Assembly: GCA_964592235.1 (NCBI GenBank)
Contig: CAZQCF010000009.1
Span: 62,001-126,000, forward strand
Length of the DNA stretch: 64,000 bases
Direction: 5' to 3'
From: PLA3 sp964592235
GTDB taxonomy: Bacteria; Planctomycetota; Phycisphaerae; UBA1845; UTPLA1
In this document: positions 8,322-16,541 of the stretch, in pieces
How positions within the stretch are numbered: the first letter of the stretch is position 1
Layout of the letters: each line of letters opens with the position of its first letter
Notes under the pieces: model-generated
Told to the model about the DNA's origin: nothing
What the model saw: only the letters and a program-made list of their open reading frames with translations
Databases searched by the model: none
Translations under genes and position numbers: made by a program

Positions 8322-8397
8322 CTAATACAATGAAATCGGTCCACGGTGATTGGACGGGCGGGACGCCCGTACCACCCTTTCTGTTAGGCGCTTTAAG
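8322..8397. repeat. 76-bp dispersed repeat, copy 1
   Basis: A 76-base stretch that matches 14237-14312 at 69 of 76 positions with no gap, in the same orientation. Its core is GGTCCACGGTGATT followed by GGGACGCCCGTACCACC and CTTTCTGTTAG. It contains a G/C-rich inverted core (CGGGCGGGACGCCCG). This copy lies between the converging ends of pyrD and the pseudouridine synthase gene. Confidence 0.85.
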
Positions 8398-8418
8398 GCT
8401 CGGGGGCGGTCTTGGGGA

Positions 8419-9441
8419 TCAAGCCGGGCCGATGATTCGGCGTTTGCGCGGAGCGGGGCGAGGCTTCGGGCCTTCACGGCGCGACGTGTTGCGATTTGCG
8501 GCGGAGTTCTTGCCGGCGCCGCGGCGAGAATTGGGGCGACCAGACGAGTTATCAAACACGTTTCGCGGGCCGCGTGGAAGGTCGGATCGGGCCGCGCGCG
8601 TTGTGTCGGATCGCGGGCCGCGCGTCGAATCGGAGTTGGAGCGTCGTGAGGGGCCGGTGCGAAGGCCTCGTGACGGCCTGCGGCGCGGGACGGCTTGTTC
8701 GTGCGCCGCGTGATCGGGGACTTTGTCCGCGAGGGCGCGGAGGTACTTTATTTCGTCGGGTGTCAATTTTCGGTAGGCGCCGACGCCGAGCTTGTGGATG
8801 GAGAGCTTGCCGACGCAGATTCGCACGAGGCGGCGGACGTTGTGGCCGAGCTTGGCGAGCATGCGGCGGATTTCGCGGTTGCGGCCTTCGCGGAGCGTGA
8901 TTTCGAGGATGGCGTGGTCGCGCTGGCGGTGGACGACGCGGACCTGTGCGGGGGCGGTCTTGCCCTCGGAGAGCCAGACGCCGGTTCGCAGTTTCTGGAT
9001 GTCGGCCTCGGTGGGGACGCCGGCGATCTCGGCGCGGTAGGTCTTGGGGACGCCGTAGCGCGGGTGGGTGAGTCTTTGTGCCAGAGCGCCGTCGTTGGTC
9101 ATGATGAGCAGGCCCATCGAATCGGCATCAAGCCGGCCGACGGGAAAGATGCGCTCGCGCACGCCCTGCAGGAGGTCGCAGGCGCGGGTGCGGCCGGATG
9201 GGTCGTTGTTGGTGCAGAAGACGCCGGGGGGCTTGTTCAGGATGTAATAGACGGCTTGCTCGGATTGGACGGGCTTGCCATCCACGACGATGCGATCGAT
9301 GGCGGGGTCCGCGAGGGCGGGGAGTTCGTGGAGCGTCTGCCCGTTGAGGCTGACGCGGCCGTCGAGGACGAGTTGCTCGCAGCTTCGGCGTGAGCCGAAT
9401 CCGGCGGCGGCGAGAATTTTTTGGATGCGTTCGCGTGACAT
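8419..9441 (-). CDS. rluB: Pseudouridine synthase, RsuA/RluB family
   Basis: A 340-residue protein. Residues 1-65 form an S4 RNA-binding domain (RIQKILAAAGFGSRRSCEQL...DGRVSLNG). The catalytic domain follows, with the family signature GRLDADSMGLLIMTNDG near residue 105, whose first Asp is the nucleophile, and PKTYRAEIAG and GRNREIRRML motifs. Members convert uridine to pseudouridine in large (RluB/RluE/RluF) or small (RsuA) subunit rRNA; RluB-like is likeliest, but the substrate is not proven. The last 90 residues are a disordered Arg/Ser/Pro-rich tail. I start at ATG 9441 (MSRERIQK) because the S4 domain begins there; the frame extends 60 bases upstream. Confidence 0.88.
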   Translation of the reverse strand: MSRERIQKILAAAGFGSRRSCEQLVLDGRVSLNGQTLHELPALADPAIDRIVVDGKPVQSEQAVYYILNKPPGVFCTNNDPSGRTRACDLLQGVRERIFPVGRLDADSMGLLIMTNDGALAQRLTHPRYGVPKTYRAEIAGVPTEADIQKLRTGVWLSEGKTAPAQVRVVHRQRDHAILEITLREGRNREIRRMLAKLGHNVRRLVRICVGKLSIHKLGVGAYRKLTPDEIKYLRALADKVPDHAAHEQAVPRRRPSRGLRTGPSRRSNSDSTRGPRSDTTRAARSDLPRGPRNVFDNSSGRPNSRRGAGKNSAANRNTSRREGPKPRPAPRKRRIIGPA

Positions 9442-9620
9442 GTTGGTGTGTTGGTTTCGTCCTTTAAGGAGCATGGCCACCGAAGGCCGCGGCGATGCCA
9501 TCCGTTGTGCGGACGGCGATGCAGCGCGGCGATTGGTCGATCACGCGACGTGTTGCGTGATGGAAAATGAATTGTAGGGCAGGAGGACTCGGCGTGCGCG
9601 GATGGCACGTTCGCATGCGA

Positions 9621-9992
9621 TCAGCCGCCGCCGCCCGTGCCCGAGGTGCCGCCCGGGCTGGTGCTGGGGTTGCTAGGAGAGGAATCGGTGGGTTCGTTGG
9701 TCGGCGGGTTGTTGGTGGGGTTGTTGAAGGTACTGCCTGTGCCGGGGAAGAAGATTGGATTCTGCGAGTTGCCCGATCCGGCGGAATTCAGGAACGGATC
9801 TCCGCTGCCCGGAGCGCGCGGGGCCTGGGCGAAGTTGATCGAGCCGGGGGGCGAGGCGTAGCCGAAGCCGTCGAAAGCACCACAGCCGGAGAGGGCGACG
9901 ACCCATGCGAGCGCGGCAAAGGAAGCGGCCATTCGTGCGGTGCGGGTGGTGGTGCTGCGGGTCCGCACGTTTGCAGTGTTCAGTTTCGACAC
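9621..9992 (-). CDS. Small low-complexity lipoprotein
   Basis: A 123-residue predicted lipoprotein. A basic N-terminus and hydrophobic segment (ASFAALAWVVAL) lead into the lipobox LSGC near residue 37. The mature part is unstructured, rich in Gly, Ser, Pro and Asn, with NNPTNNPPTNEPTDSSPSNP-like low complexity and a GGTSGTGGGG end. No family is recognised. The long N-terminal lead of 20 residues before the hydrophobic core suggests that translation may start at the internal Met (MAASFAAL). Confidence 0.5.
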   Translation of the reverse strand: MSKLNTANVRTRSTTTRTARMAASFAALAWVVALSGCGAFDGFGYASPPGSINFAQAPRAPGSGDPFLNSAGSGNSQNPIFFPGTGSTFNNPTNNPPTNEPTDSSPSNPSTSPGGTSGTGGGG

Positions 9993-10110
9993 GGCACGCC
10001 TCCCGTCGGGAACGACCGAAAACGAGTGATTCCTGATTCACTATAGCATCGGTTCGGGGCGGGCGGCACTGGAGGCAACGATTGCTTGCGCAATCGGCTC
10101 TTTGGGGGCG

Positions 10111-10440
10111 TTATCGGGGCAGTTTGTCAATCTTGGCGGCGAGGATGAAATCGCTTTCGGTGAGGCCGTCGATCTTGTGGGTCCAGATCGTGATGCGGAC
10201 CATGCCCCACGCGAGGTAGATGTCGGGATGGTGGCCCTGCTGCTCGGCCAGCTCACCGACGCGGTTGACGAATGCCAGGGCCGTGACGAAGTTCGGAAAG
10301 GGGAACGAGCGCACGAGGTGGTGGTTGTTCTCGGCGGCCCAGCCATCGAGCTGGGCGAGCATGGCGCGGATGGCATCGGGCTGCATCGGGGGCACGCCGC
10401 CCTTGCAGGGGACGCATTCCTGGTTGGCGAGGTCGGACAT
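10111..10440 (-). CDS. phhB: Pterin-4a-carbinolamine dehydratase
   Basis: A 109-residue PCD/DCoH-family enzyme. It dehydrates 4a-hydroxytetrahydropterin, the product of aromatic amino acid hydroxylases, and in some bacteria serves other pterin or molybdopterin roles. The conserved stretch is intact: FVNRVGELAEQQGHHPDI with the catalytic His pair, then the IWTHKIDGLTESDFILAAKI block. An N-terminal ECVPCKGG motif is common in this family. No phenylalanine hydroxylase is in the window. The region upstream of the start (10441-10713) holds an inverted repeat. Confidence 0.9.
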   Translation of the reverse strand: MSDLANQECVPCKGGVPPMQPDAIRAMLAQLDGWAAENNHHLVRSFPFPNFVTALAFVNRVGELAEQQGHHPDIYLAWGMVRITIWTHKIDGLTESDFILAAKIDKLPR

Positions 10441-10500
10441 AGGCCGCTCCTTTTAATCGCGAATTGGGTTCTTTGAAATACTCCATGCATCAGTGCCATT

Positions 10501-10617
10501 CCGAGCCGCGACCGTCAGGAAGCGCCGCGGAATGATCAATCACAAGCGCTTCGCCACGGATGGAAATCGACTTGATTTACAAGCGTTGCTCGGCGCTCCC
10601 TTACGGTCGCGGCTCGG
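10501..10617. repeat. Inverted repeat pair with 25-bp arms
   Basis: The left arm 10501-10525 (CCGAGCCGCGACCGTCAGGA...) and the right arm 10593-10617, read on the other strand (CCGAGCCGCGACCGTAAGGG...), match at all but three of 25 positions. The 67 bases between contain no gene. The right-arm core GGTCGCGGCTCGGAT recurs near 41433-41446. It lies in the 273-base gap between the PCD gene and queA. Confidence 0.75.
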
Positions 10618-10713
10618 ATATTCAGAGATCCACAATTGCCATTCTGACGTACGTGTTGTGGTCGTGCAACAGTCAAGAGCGAGGGGATTCGAACTCCGAG
10701 CCGCGCGCTGCAG

Positions 10714-11850
10714 TCAGACAATCAGCATCGCGTCGCCATAGCTGAAGAAGCGGTATTCGTTATCGATCGCGATGCGATAGGCGTCGAGAATGCGGTCCAG
10801 CCCGGCGAAGGCGGCGACGAGGGCCAGCAGCGTGCTGCCGGGCAGGTGGAAGTTCGTGATGAGGGCGTCGATCGCGCGGAACTGCCACGGCGGCTGGATC
10901 AGGATGTTTGTCGAGCCGGCCATGGGGCGCAGCAGAGGCGCGTTCTTGCGCAAGGGATCGTTGCCGCACGAGGTGGCCGCGAGCTGACCGGCAGATGTCG
11001 CTTGGCCGTCGCCTTGAATTGATGGAGCGATTTGCGCAGCGACGGACTCCAGGACGCGCACGGTCGTCGTTCCGACCGCGACGACGCGCCCGCCGGCGCT
11101 GCGCGCGGCGTCGACGAATTGGACCGTCGATTCCGGCAGTTCATACGATTCGGTGTGCATTGGGTGTTGATCGAGATCGTCGGTTTCGACGGGTGCGAAC
11201 GTACCGAGACCGACGTGGAGGATGACATCGGCCGTGCGAACGCCATCGGCCCGGAGTCGGTCTAACAGTTCGGGGGTGAAGTGCATGCCGGCGGTGGGCG
11301 CGGCGACGGAGCCGGTCTCGCGGGCGTAGACGGTTTGATATTCGTCGCGATCGGAGGCATCGCGCGGATCGGCGGCGGCCTTGGCGCGGCGGATGTAGGG
11401 CGGCAGCGGGGCGCGACCAATGCGTGACAGGAGCGGCTCGGCGGGTTGTGGAGGAGAGAGTTGTACTCGACAGAGGCCGCGTTCGAGTCGATCCAGGAGC
11501 GTGATCCGCGCGTCGCAGCCGACGAGTTCGAGCGATTCGCCGGTGCGGAGTCGACCGGCGCCGGTCAGGAGAACGGTCCACTGATCGGATGCGTCGGCGC
11601 GGACGAAGAGGGCGTCGAGATGAGCGCCGGTGGCGCGGCGGGCGGTGAATCGCGCGGGGAGGACCCGCGAGACGTTTCGTACCAGCAGGTCGGCGGGTCG
11701 AAGGAATTGCGGCAGGTCCCGGAAGATGCGATGCTGGATTTCGCCGGTCGCGCGGTCGAGAACCATGAGCCGCGCGGCGTCGCGCGGGTGGCAGGGCGCC
11801 TGGGCGATTCGATCGGGCGGCAGGTCGAAATGGAGCAGTTCGGTTCGTAT
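10714..11850 (-). CDS. queA: S-adenosylmethionine:tRNA ribosyltransferase-isomerase (queuosine synthesis)
   Basis: QueA transfers and isomerises the ribosyl part of SAM onto preQ1-modified tRNA to give epoxyqueuosine. Conserved blocks are present: DLLVRNVSRVLPARF, GRAPLPPYIRR, YQTVYARETGSVAAPTAGMHFT, ILHVGLGTFAPV, HTESYELPE and the C-terminal NFHLPGSTLLALVAAF and YRFFSYGDAMLI. The first ATG in frame is at 11766, but it would delete the conserved N-terminus. Upstream in the same frame reads RTELLHFDLPPDRIAQAP and HPRDAARLM, as QueA should, back to an ATA codon at 11850 where other QueA proteins have Met. A CTG at 11838 is another option. The frame closes at a TAA further up. I give the extended form; the start codon is uncertain. 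Confidence 0.88.
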   Translation of the reverse strand: MRTELLHFDLPPDRIAQAPCHPRDAARLMVLDRATGEIQHRIFRDLPQFLRPADLLVRNVSRVLPARFTARRATGAHLDALFVRADASDQWTVLLTGAGRLRTGESLELVGCDARITLLDRLERGLCRVQLSPPQPAEPLLSRIGRAPLPPYIRRAKAAADPRDASDRDEYQTVYARETGSVAAPTAGMHFTPELLDRLRADGVRTADVILHVGLGTFAPVETDDLDQHPMHTESYELPESTVQFVDAARSAGGRVVAVGTTTVRVLESVAAQIAPSIQGDGQATSAGQLAATSCGNDPLRKNAPLLRPMAGSTNILIQPPWQFRAIDALITNFHLPGSTLLALVAAFAGLDRILDAYRIAIDNEYRFFSYGDAMLIV

Positions 11851-12017
11851 CGGAGCACCACGGAACGTCGGCCGATAATGATAATTGGAGGGATTCGGTC
11901 GGTAAATTCTTTACCGCGCGGCGTCCGAATCCTACGATGAAATAAGCGTCGCGGGATGGGCAGCCGTGAACGGCGGTTGACGTGCCGTGGCGGGCGTGAA
12001 TGCGAGGAGCAGCGCGA

Positions 12018-12566
12018 ATGATGGAACAACCAAATCACGAAAGCGCGATTCGCCGGTGGTTCGCCGGATTGGTGGAGGAGTGTTTCCAGACGGAGCTGGG
12101 GCTTTGCGACCCCGGCGTGCTGGACTATCTCGTCGACCTGTTGACGCAATACATCCACGTCGAGCGCATCACGACGCTGGAGGACGGCAGCGGTCAGCGT
12201 GTGGCCGATCTCGCGGAGATGCTGGCGGCAGCGCTGCCGAGCGATGCGCCGAGCGGCGAAGCGAGACAGCGGCTGATCCACCGGCAGATCGGGGATTACA
12301 CACTCTTCTGGACAGGTGTCTATCCGGAGAACCTGCGCCGGCTGCACCGGCGGCGTACGCGCGACGATCTCATTTCTTATTTCGAGCAGGGCAAGCGGTC
12401 GTACGACATCGCGTCGCGCTTGAGCACAAGCGACACGCGCCCGCCGGCCGGCGTGCTTCGGGCGCTAAGCGAACAGTTCGAGTATTGCGTGTACGGGCTG
12501 GGTCTGGTGCGCAAGAACTGGGAGCAGCGCGGTCCGCAATCAGCCGGCGTCATCGGGTTGAGCTAG
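12018..12566 (+). CDS. Conserved hypothetical protein
   Basis: A 182-residue soluble, largely helical protein. Visible features are a W-F-A-G-L helix at the start, CDPGVLDYLVDLLTQYIHVERI near residue 35, an HRQIGDYTLFWTGVYPENLRR block near residue 95 and YFEQGKRSYDIAS near residue 120. I do not recognise a named family. I start at ATG 12018 (MEQPNHES) because GAGGAGC lies at a good distance upstream; six further codons are open. It is divergent from queA and converges with the Clp-domain gene. Confidence 0.6.
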   Translation: MMEQPNHESAIRRWFAGLVEECFQTELGLCDPGVLDYLVDLLTQYIHVERITTLEDGSGQRVADLAEMLAAALPSDAPSGEARQRLIHRQIGDYTLFWTGVYPENLRRLHRRRTRDDLISYFEQGKRSYDIASRLSTSDTRPPAGVLRALSEQFEYCVYGLGLVRKNWEQRGPQSAGVIGLS

Positions 12567-12618
12567 GCGAAGAGACTTTCTTCCTGGCGGGGCGCCGCGT
12601 GATCGGCGGCTTCGCGCT

Positions 12619-13059
12619 TCATTGACTTAGGCGTTTCTGTACCGCTGCGCGAAGGGTGTCCGCCCGGACGCCCAGATCATGCAACGCCGCCTGGGCGACG
12701 CTGCCGTCTTCCCGCGCGAGGGCGAGCAGCAGGTGCTCGCTGCAGACGACCTTACTGGAGAAGTGTCGCGCTTCTTCAATCGCGACGGCCATCACATTTC
12801 GAAAATGCGGCGTGCCGGGCAGCCGGCCGAAGACCCAGGTATCTTCAAGGCTGGCCTTGATGAGGCGATCAACGGCGGCCTTTGTTTTGGGCAGGTCGAT
12901 ACCGAGTTCCTTGAGGATTTCCGCGCCGACGCCGGTGCCTTCTTCGAGTACGGCGAGCAGCAGGTGCTCGGTGCCGACGTAGTCCTGCTCGTAGTCGCGC
13001 GCGATGCGCTGCGACAGGCGGATGATGGCCTCCATTCGGCTGGTGAGTTTTTCGTGCAT
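12619..13059 (-). CDS. Clp N-terminal domain protein
   Basis: A 146-residue protein made only of the double Clp_N repeat found at the front of ClpA/ClpC. Repeat 1 is RIARDYEQDYVGTEHLLLAVLEEG (about residues 18-41) and repeat 2 is EARHFSSKVVCSEHLLLALARED (about 95-117). There is no ATPase module, so the protein resembles stand-alone Clp_N proteins such as ClpS-like or ClpN adaptors and probably binds substrates or a Clp partner. It lies 17 bp downstream of the membrane protein gene at 13077-13955 on the same strand. Confidence 0.85.
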   Translation of the reverse strand: MHEKLTSRMEAIIRLSQRIARDYEQDYVGTEHLLLAVLEEGTGVGAEILKELGIDLPKTKAAVDRLIKASLEDTWVFGRLPGTPHFRNVMAVAIEEARHFSSKVVCSEHLLLALAREDGSVAQAALHDLGVRADTLRAAVQKRLSQ

Positions 13060-13076
13060 CGTGTCCCTGGGTCGTG

Positions 13077-13955
13077 TCAGTGGTTGGGCGCTGTCGGGTC
13101 GCCGTTCTTCGGTGCGACGGATGCGGGCGGGGCATCCTTAGCCGGCCCGGACAGCGTGCGATCCGAGAACCATTTATAGCCGAGCGAGATGGCGGCGACA
13201 AGCGCGGAGAAGATGAGCGTGATGCGCAGAATCTTCAGGCGGTTGGCGACTTCGCGGTCGCGCCATTCGGCGAGGCGCTGGTCGATCTCCATCAGCTTCG
13301 CGTCGATGCGCTGCTCGATTTCGTCGAGCTTGATCTTGATGTAATCGTCGGCCGCCCCGCGCAGCCGGCTGGCGATGCCGCCGACGAGGCCGTGCTGCTC
13401 GATCTGCTGCTTGAGCGAACTGCGCGCGAGGTCGCCGCCCTCTTCCGGCAGGAACTGGTACTCGCCCTCGTCCGGTTCTTCCGTGCCGGTGATCATCTTC
13501 GTCATGACGGAGGTGACCCATTGGCGGCGCTTGCGGGCGAAGCGTTTGAGAAGACCTTCGGCCTTCTTGAGGCGGTCGATGACGTCGTGGACGTTCTCGT
13601 GCGGCGATGCGGGCAGATCGCGAAGGCGCGCGAGGGCCACGAGACCGCGACGTGACAGACTGTCGTAGTTGGTTCGCTCGATGCGGGCGATTTCGCGGGC
13701 CAGTTCCTCCTTGCTCGCGGAACGCCGCACGGGCCGGCGCGCCCAGACGACGATATCCAGCAATGCATCGTGTTCCAGTTCAAGCAGTCGTTCCTGACGG
13801 GCGCGGATCGTCGCGACGAGCGAGCCGGTGGGCAGGTCGGGGTCGAGTTCCAGGCCCAGTTGCCGGCCGTACCGGAGCAGTTCATCGCGCGGAAGGTCGC
13901 TTAAGCCCTGTGCAGTGGGAAGAGAATCGTGCGTCGGTGCGGGTGGCGTGCTCAT
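13077..13955 (-). CDS. Coiled-coil, C-terminally membrane-anchored protein
   Basis: A 292-residue protein. An N-terminal SAP/Rho-N-like helical stretch (DLPRDELLRYGRQLGLELDPD) is followed by an acidic helical segment, a region with DVIDRLKKAEGLLKRFARKRRQW, a charged coiled coil (DEIEQRIDAKLMEIDQRLAEW) and one transmembrane helix near residues 243-262 (ILRITLIFSALVAAISLGY). The C-terminal 30 residues are Pro/Ala-rich and would lie outside. I start at ATG 13955 (MSTPPAPTHD); the longer frame to 14552 runs through a dispersed repeat and a terminator hairpin and is not credible. Function unknown. Confidence 0.65.
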   Translation of the reverse strand: MSTPPAPTHDSLPTAQGLSDLPRDELLRYGRQLGLELDPDLPTGSLVATIRARQERLLELEHDALLDIVVWARRPVRRSASKEELAREIARIERTNYDSLSRRGLVALARLRDLPASPHENVHDVIDRLKKAEGLLKRFARKRRQWVTSVMTKMITGTEEPDEGEYQFLPEEGGDLARSSLKQQIEQHGLVGGIASRLRGAADDYIKIKLDEIEQRIDAKLMEIDQRLAEWRDREVANRLKILRITLIFSALVAAISLGYKWFSDRTLSGPAKDAPPASVAPKNGDPTAPNH

Positions 13956-14110
13956 TCTCGGCGTTTCCGGGTTGTCGGCGTCGAGCGAATGATACCGCGC
14001 TGACGGGCGTGGAAAAGGCGAGCCGCCAGGCGGCGCATCGCCGGGGGACGTTTCGCTGGAATGCGCTTCGCCGATCGGCTTGTCGCCGGTAGTGCGTCTT
14101 GCGCAAGAAA

Positions 14111-14140
14111 GAAGCCGACGGCTTGCAATCCGTCGGCTTC
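14111..14140 (-). terminator. Rho-independent terminator for the beta-propeller gene
   Basis: A perfect 11-bp stem (GAAGCCGACGG paired with CCGTCGGCTTC) closes an 8-base loop. Read on the minus strand it is followed by TTTCTTGCGC, so it should stop transcription coming from 14308-16311. Confidence 0.65.
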
Positions 14141-14236
14141 GAGGGGAGACGATCAATGCGTCGCGGAGCGTCCTTCGGAATCGGCGCGACGAATTGCGCG
14201 CCGGATGGATGCCGCGCGGGAGTTGCTTAAGAGCAA

Positions 14237-14312
14237 CTAACACAATGAACGCGGTCCACGGTGATTCGACGGGAGGGACGCCCGTACCACCCTTTCTGTT
14301 AGACGCTTCAAG
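14237..14312. repeat. 76-bp dispersed repeat, copy 2
   Basis: This is the partner of 8322-8397 (seven mismatches in 76, no gaps). It reaches into the last bases and stop codon (14308-14310) of the minus-strand beta-propeller gene. The rest of 13956-14236 contains the terminator hairpin and no gene that I can support. Confidence 0.85.
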
Positions 14313-16311
14313 TCCGCGGGCGTCGCCGGCGCACACGGGCCATTCCGACGAATCCGGCGACGATGCCCACCAGCGGCAAGGCGCCGGTCGCGCCGCAATT
14401 ATTAAGCAGCGATGCGAGAAGCTGCGCGAGCGTACCGGCCTGGCCGAAGCCTTCGTCAATGCCGCCGAAGTAAATGTATCCGCAATCGTCGGCGTAGTAG
14501 GGCATCTCTTCCTCGGTAAAGAAGTCGGCCACGCCGGCGGACGTGGGTGCATCGCGGTCGGCGATGTTCACCGTCTGGAACGATGCCTGCGAGAGCGCAA
14601 AGACGCGGCCGTCGATGACGCCGACGCGTTCGACGCGTCCGCGGTGCTCAAACATGCCGCGCTGAACGAGGGCCGTGTCGGAGAAGTCGACCAGTTGCAC
14701 GGCGTTCTGGCAGATGGGTTGATTGATCTCGGCGGCAGCGCCGGGGGCTGAACCGTCGGAGCCGTCGCCCGCGCCCGGCGGCGAATCGTCGATCGGCGTC
14801 GGCACGCCGGGAACCGGTGTCGGCCCGGCGGGATACTCGACATGGCGGAAGGGAATCGCGATGAGGTTCAACTCGTCCACGACTTTGAAGGCCTTCTCGT
14901 CGTAGGTGGCCTCCGACTCGGTGTAGGAGCCGGGCGGGCCGAGGATGACGCGCGAAAGCTGCTGCGGGCTGCTCGGGTCGGATACGTCGTAATAAGCGAC
15001 GGCGGGCCGCTGACCGTCCGTGTCGTCGATGCCGACGGCGATGAGCCGATCGCCGCGAGGCTCGATGTGCGTCGACCAGCCGGGCACTTCGAGCTCGCCG
15101 GTGACGGCCGGATTGGCCGGGTCGGAGAGATCGAGGACGAAGAGCGGATCGACGCGGAAGAAAGTGACGGCGTAGCCTCGCGGGCCGTCGAAGCGCACGG
15201 CTTCGAGTGATTCGTTCTGGATAATGTCGACGCTGCCGAGGGGGAGGATGTCGTCGAGATCGGTCACGTCGTAGGTGTAAAGCGTAACCTCGCGGAAGCC
15301 GAAGCCCGTGGATTGCGTAACGATGCGCAGGGCGCCGTCGAACTCGTCCATGTAGAAGCGATTGCGGATCATGCCGGGGACGAGCACGTCGCCGCGGACG
15401 TTGATCGCGCCGGCCGGATCGGAGATGTCGATCGCGGTGACGCGGGTGGAAACGTCGCCTGTGTCGAAGTCGTATTCGCTGCTGCCGGCGAAGATGGTAG
15501 TCGTCGAGACGTGAATGACGGCGTTTTCGCCCTCAAAGGTTTCGCGTTGCACGGGCACGGGGTTGGCCGGGTCGGCGACGTTGACCGAGGCGACAAAGGC
15601 ATTGGTCGAGACGACGATCGCGCTGTCACTGGAAGATTGCGTGTCGCCGTTCGGCTGTCCGGCGGCGAGGCTGGTTCCAACGACGTAGATGATGTCGCCG
15701 ACGCGGCGGCTTTGGCTGGCGTAGCCGACGAGGTTGATCTTGCCCTCGGATTCGGGCTGCGTCGGGTCGCTGACATCGACGATGGCGAGCTGGCTGCCTT
15801 CGAAGTGGGGCTGACGGTCTTCCGGCACGAGCGGCGGGCTGGCGGCGTTGCCCGGTTCGGCGCCGCCCAGGGCGGGCAGGGCGTCGGCGTAGAAGAAGAA
15901 GTCGGCGCTTAGCAGGGCAAAGACGCGATCGCCGACGACGTACATCTCCACGCCGCGGCCGCGCAGGTCAAACGTGCCCAGCACCGCGGGCTGATCGGGA
16001 TCGGACACGTCGATAATAATAAGTCCTTTGTAGCGATTCAGGACATAGACGCGGTCACCGACGACCTTGACCACGTCGGCCTCTTCGATGTCGCGGGCGA
16101 CGGATTCGGTCTGGGCGGCCTCGGCCGAAGCGGGCGCCGCGGCATCGTTTCCGAAGCCGAACTGGCCGGGGGGATTGTTGCCGGAGCCGGTAAGGCGGAC
16201 GGCGTCGCAGGCAGCGGTGAGCAGCACCGCGAGCGCGATGGCGGAGAGGGTGTAACGGACGGATCGAGCAGGCGAGGCGGGGAGTGCGCAATGGTGACGC
16301 GGGAGTGGCAT
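14308..16311 (-). CDS. Secreted beta-propeller domain protein with C-terminal membrane tail
   Basis: A 667-residue exported protein. A hydrophobic leader (RYTLSAIALAVLLTAAC) with a lipobox-like cysteine is followed by a beta-propeller of the PF09826 type: EADVVKVVGDRVYVLNRYKG, then repeated units of the form IIDVSDPDQPAVLGTFDL, IVDVSDPTQPESEG, AIDISDPAGAINV, VLDLSDPANPAVTGEL and YYDVSDPSSPQQLS. The C-terminus has Cys-Gly, a hydrophobic helix (ALPLVGIVAGFVGMARV) and an RRRR end, resembling MYXO-CTERM-type sorting tails. I start at ATG 16311 because the signal peptide begins there. Its role is unknown, probably surface binding. A terminator follows at 14111. Confidence 0.75.
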   Translation of the reverse strand: MPLPRHHCALPASPARSVRYTLSAIALAVLLTAACDAVRLTGSGNNPPGQFGFGNDAAAPASAEAAQTESVARDIEEADVVKVVGDRVYVLNRYKGLIIIDVSDPDQPAVLGTFDLRGRGVEMYVVGDRVFALLSADFFFYADALPALGGAEPGNAASPPLVPEDRQPHFEGSQLAIVDVSDPTQPESEGKINLVGYASQSRRVGDIIYVVGTSLAAGQPNGDTQSSSDSAIVVSTNAFVASVNVADPANPVPVQRETFEGENAVIHVSTTTIFAGSSEYDFDTGDVSTRVTAIDISDPAGAINVRGDVLVPGMIRNRFYMDEFDGALRIVTQSTGFGFREVTLYTYDVTDLDDILPLGSVDIIQNESLEAVRFDGPRGYAVTFFRVDPLFVLDLSDPANPAVTGELEVPGWSTHIEPRGDRLIAVGIDDTDGQRPAVAYYDVSDPSSPQQLSRVILGPPGSYTESEATYDEKAFKVVDELNLIAIPFRHVEYPAGPTPVPGVPTPIDDSPPGAGDGSDGSAPGAAAEINQPICQNAVQLVDFSDTALVQRGMFEHRGRVERVGVIDGRVFALSQASFQTVNIADRDAPTSAGVADFFTEEEMPYYADDCGYIYFGGIDEGFGQAGTLAQLLASLLNNCGATGALPLVGIVAGFVGMARVRRRRPRT

Positions 16312-16541
16312 AAAAGAGCAATTCCTTTCGCGAGGAGCCGTCGGGCGGGAACTCGGACGAAGGCGCGGCATGGGTGCATCCATGTGTCCGTGCGAGTCAT
16401 CGGATTATACGATTGAACGACTTGAACGTGCAAGGCGTCGCGGGCGGCGCGCAAATCGCCGCGGGCCTTCGAATGCAGGGAAAAGGGCGGAAAAACGCCC
16501 GATCGGGCGGGCGTGCTGGGCAATAGACCCCAAACGTGGGA

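Noticed and set aside
10661..10713. tRNA-like 3' end (GGAGTTCGAATCCCCTC on the minus strand)
   Set aside because: The T-stem has only three of five pairs, there is no matching D or anticodon arm and no acceptor stem.
13956..14552. N-terminal extension of the coiled-coil membrane protein
   Set aside because: It passes through the terminator hairpin and dispersed repeat and has odd composition; the ATG at 13955 suffices.
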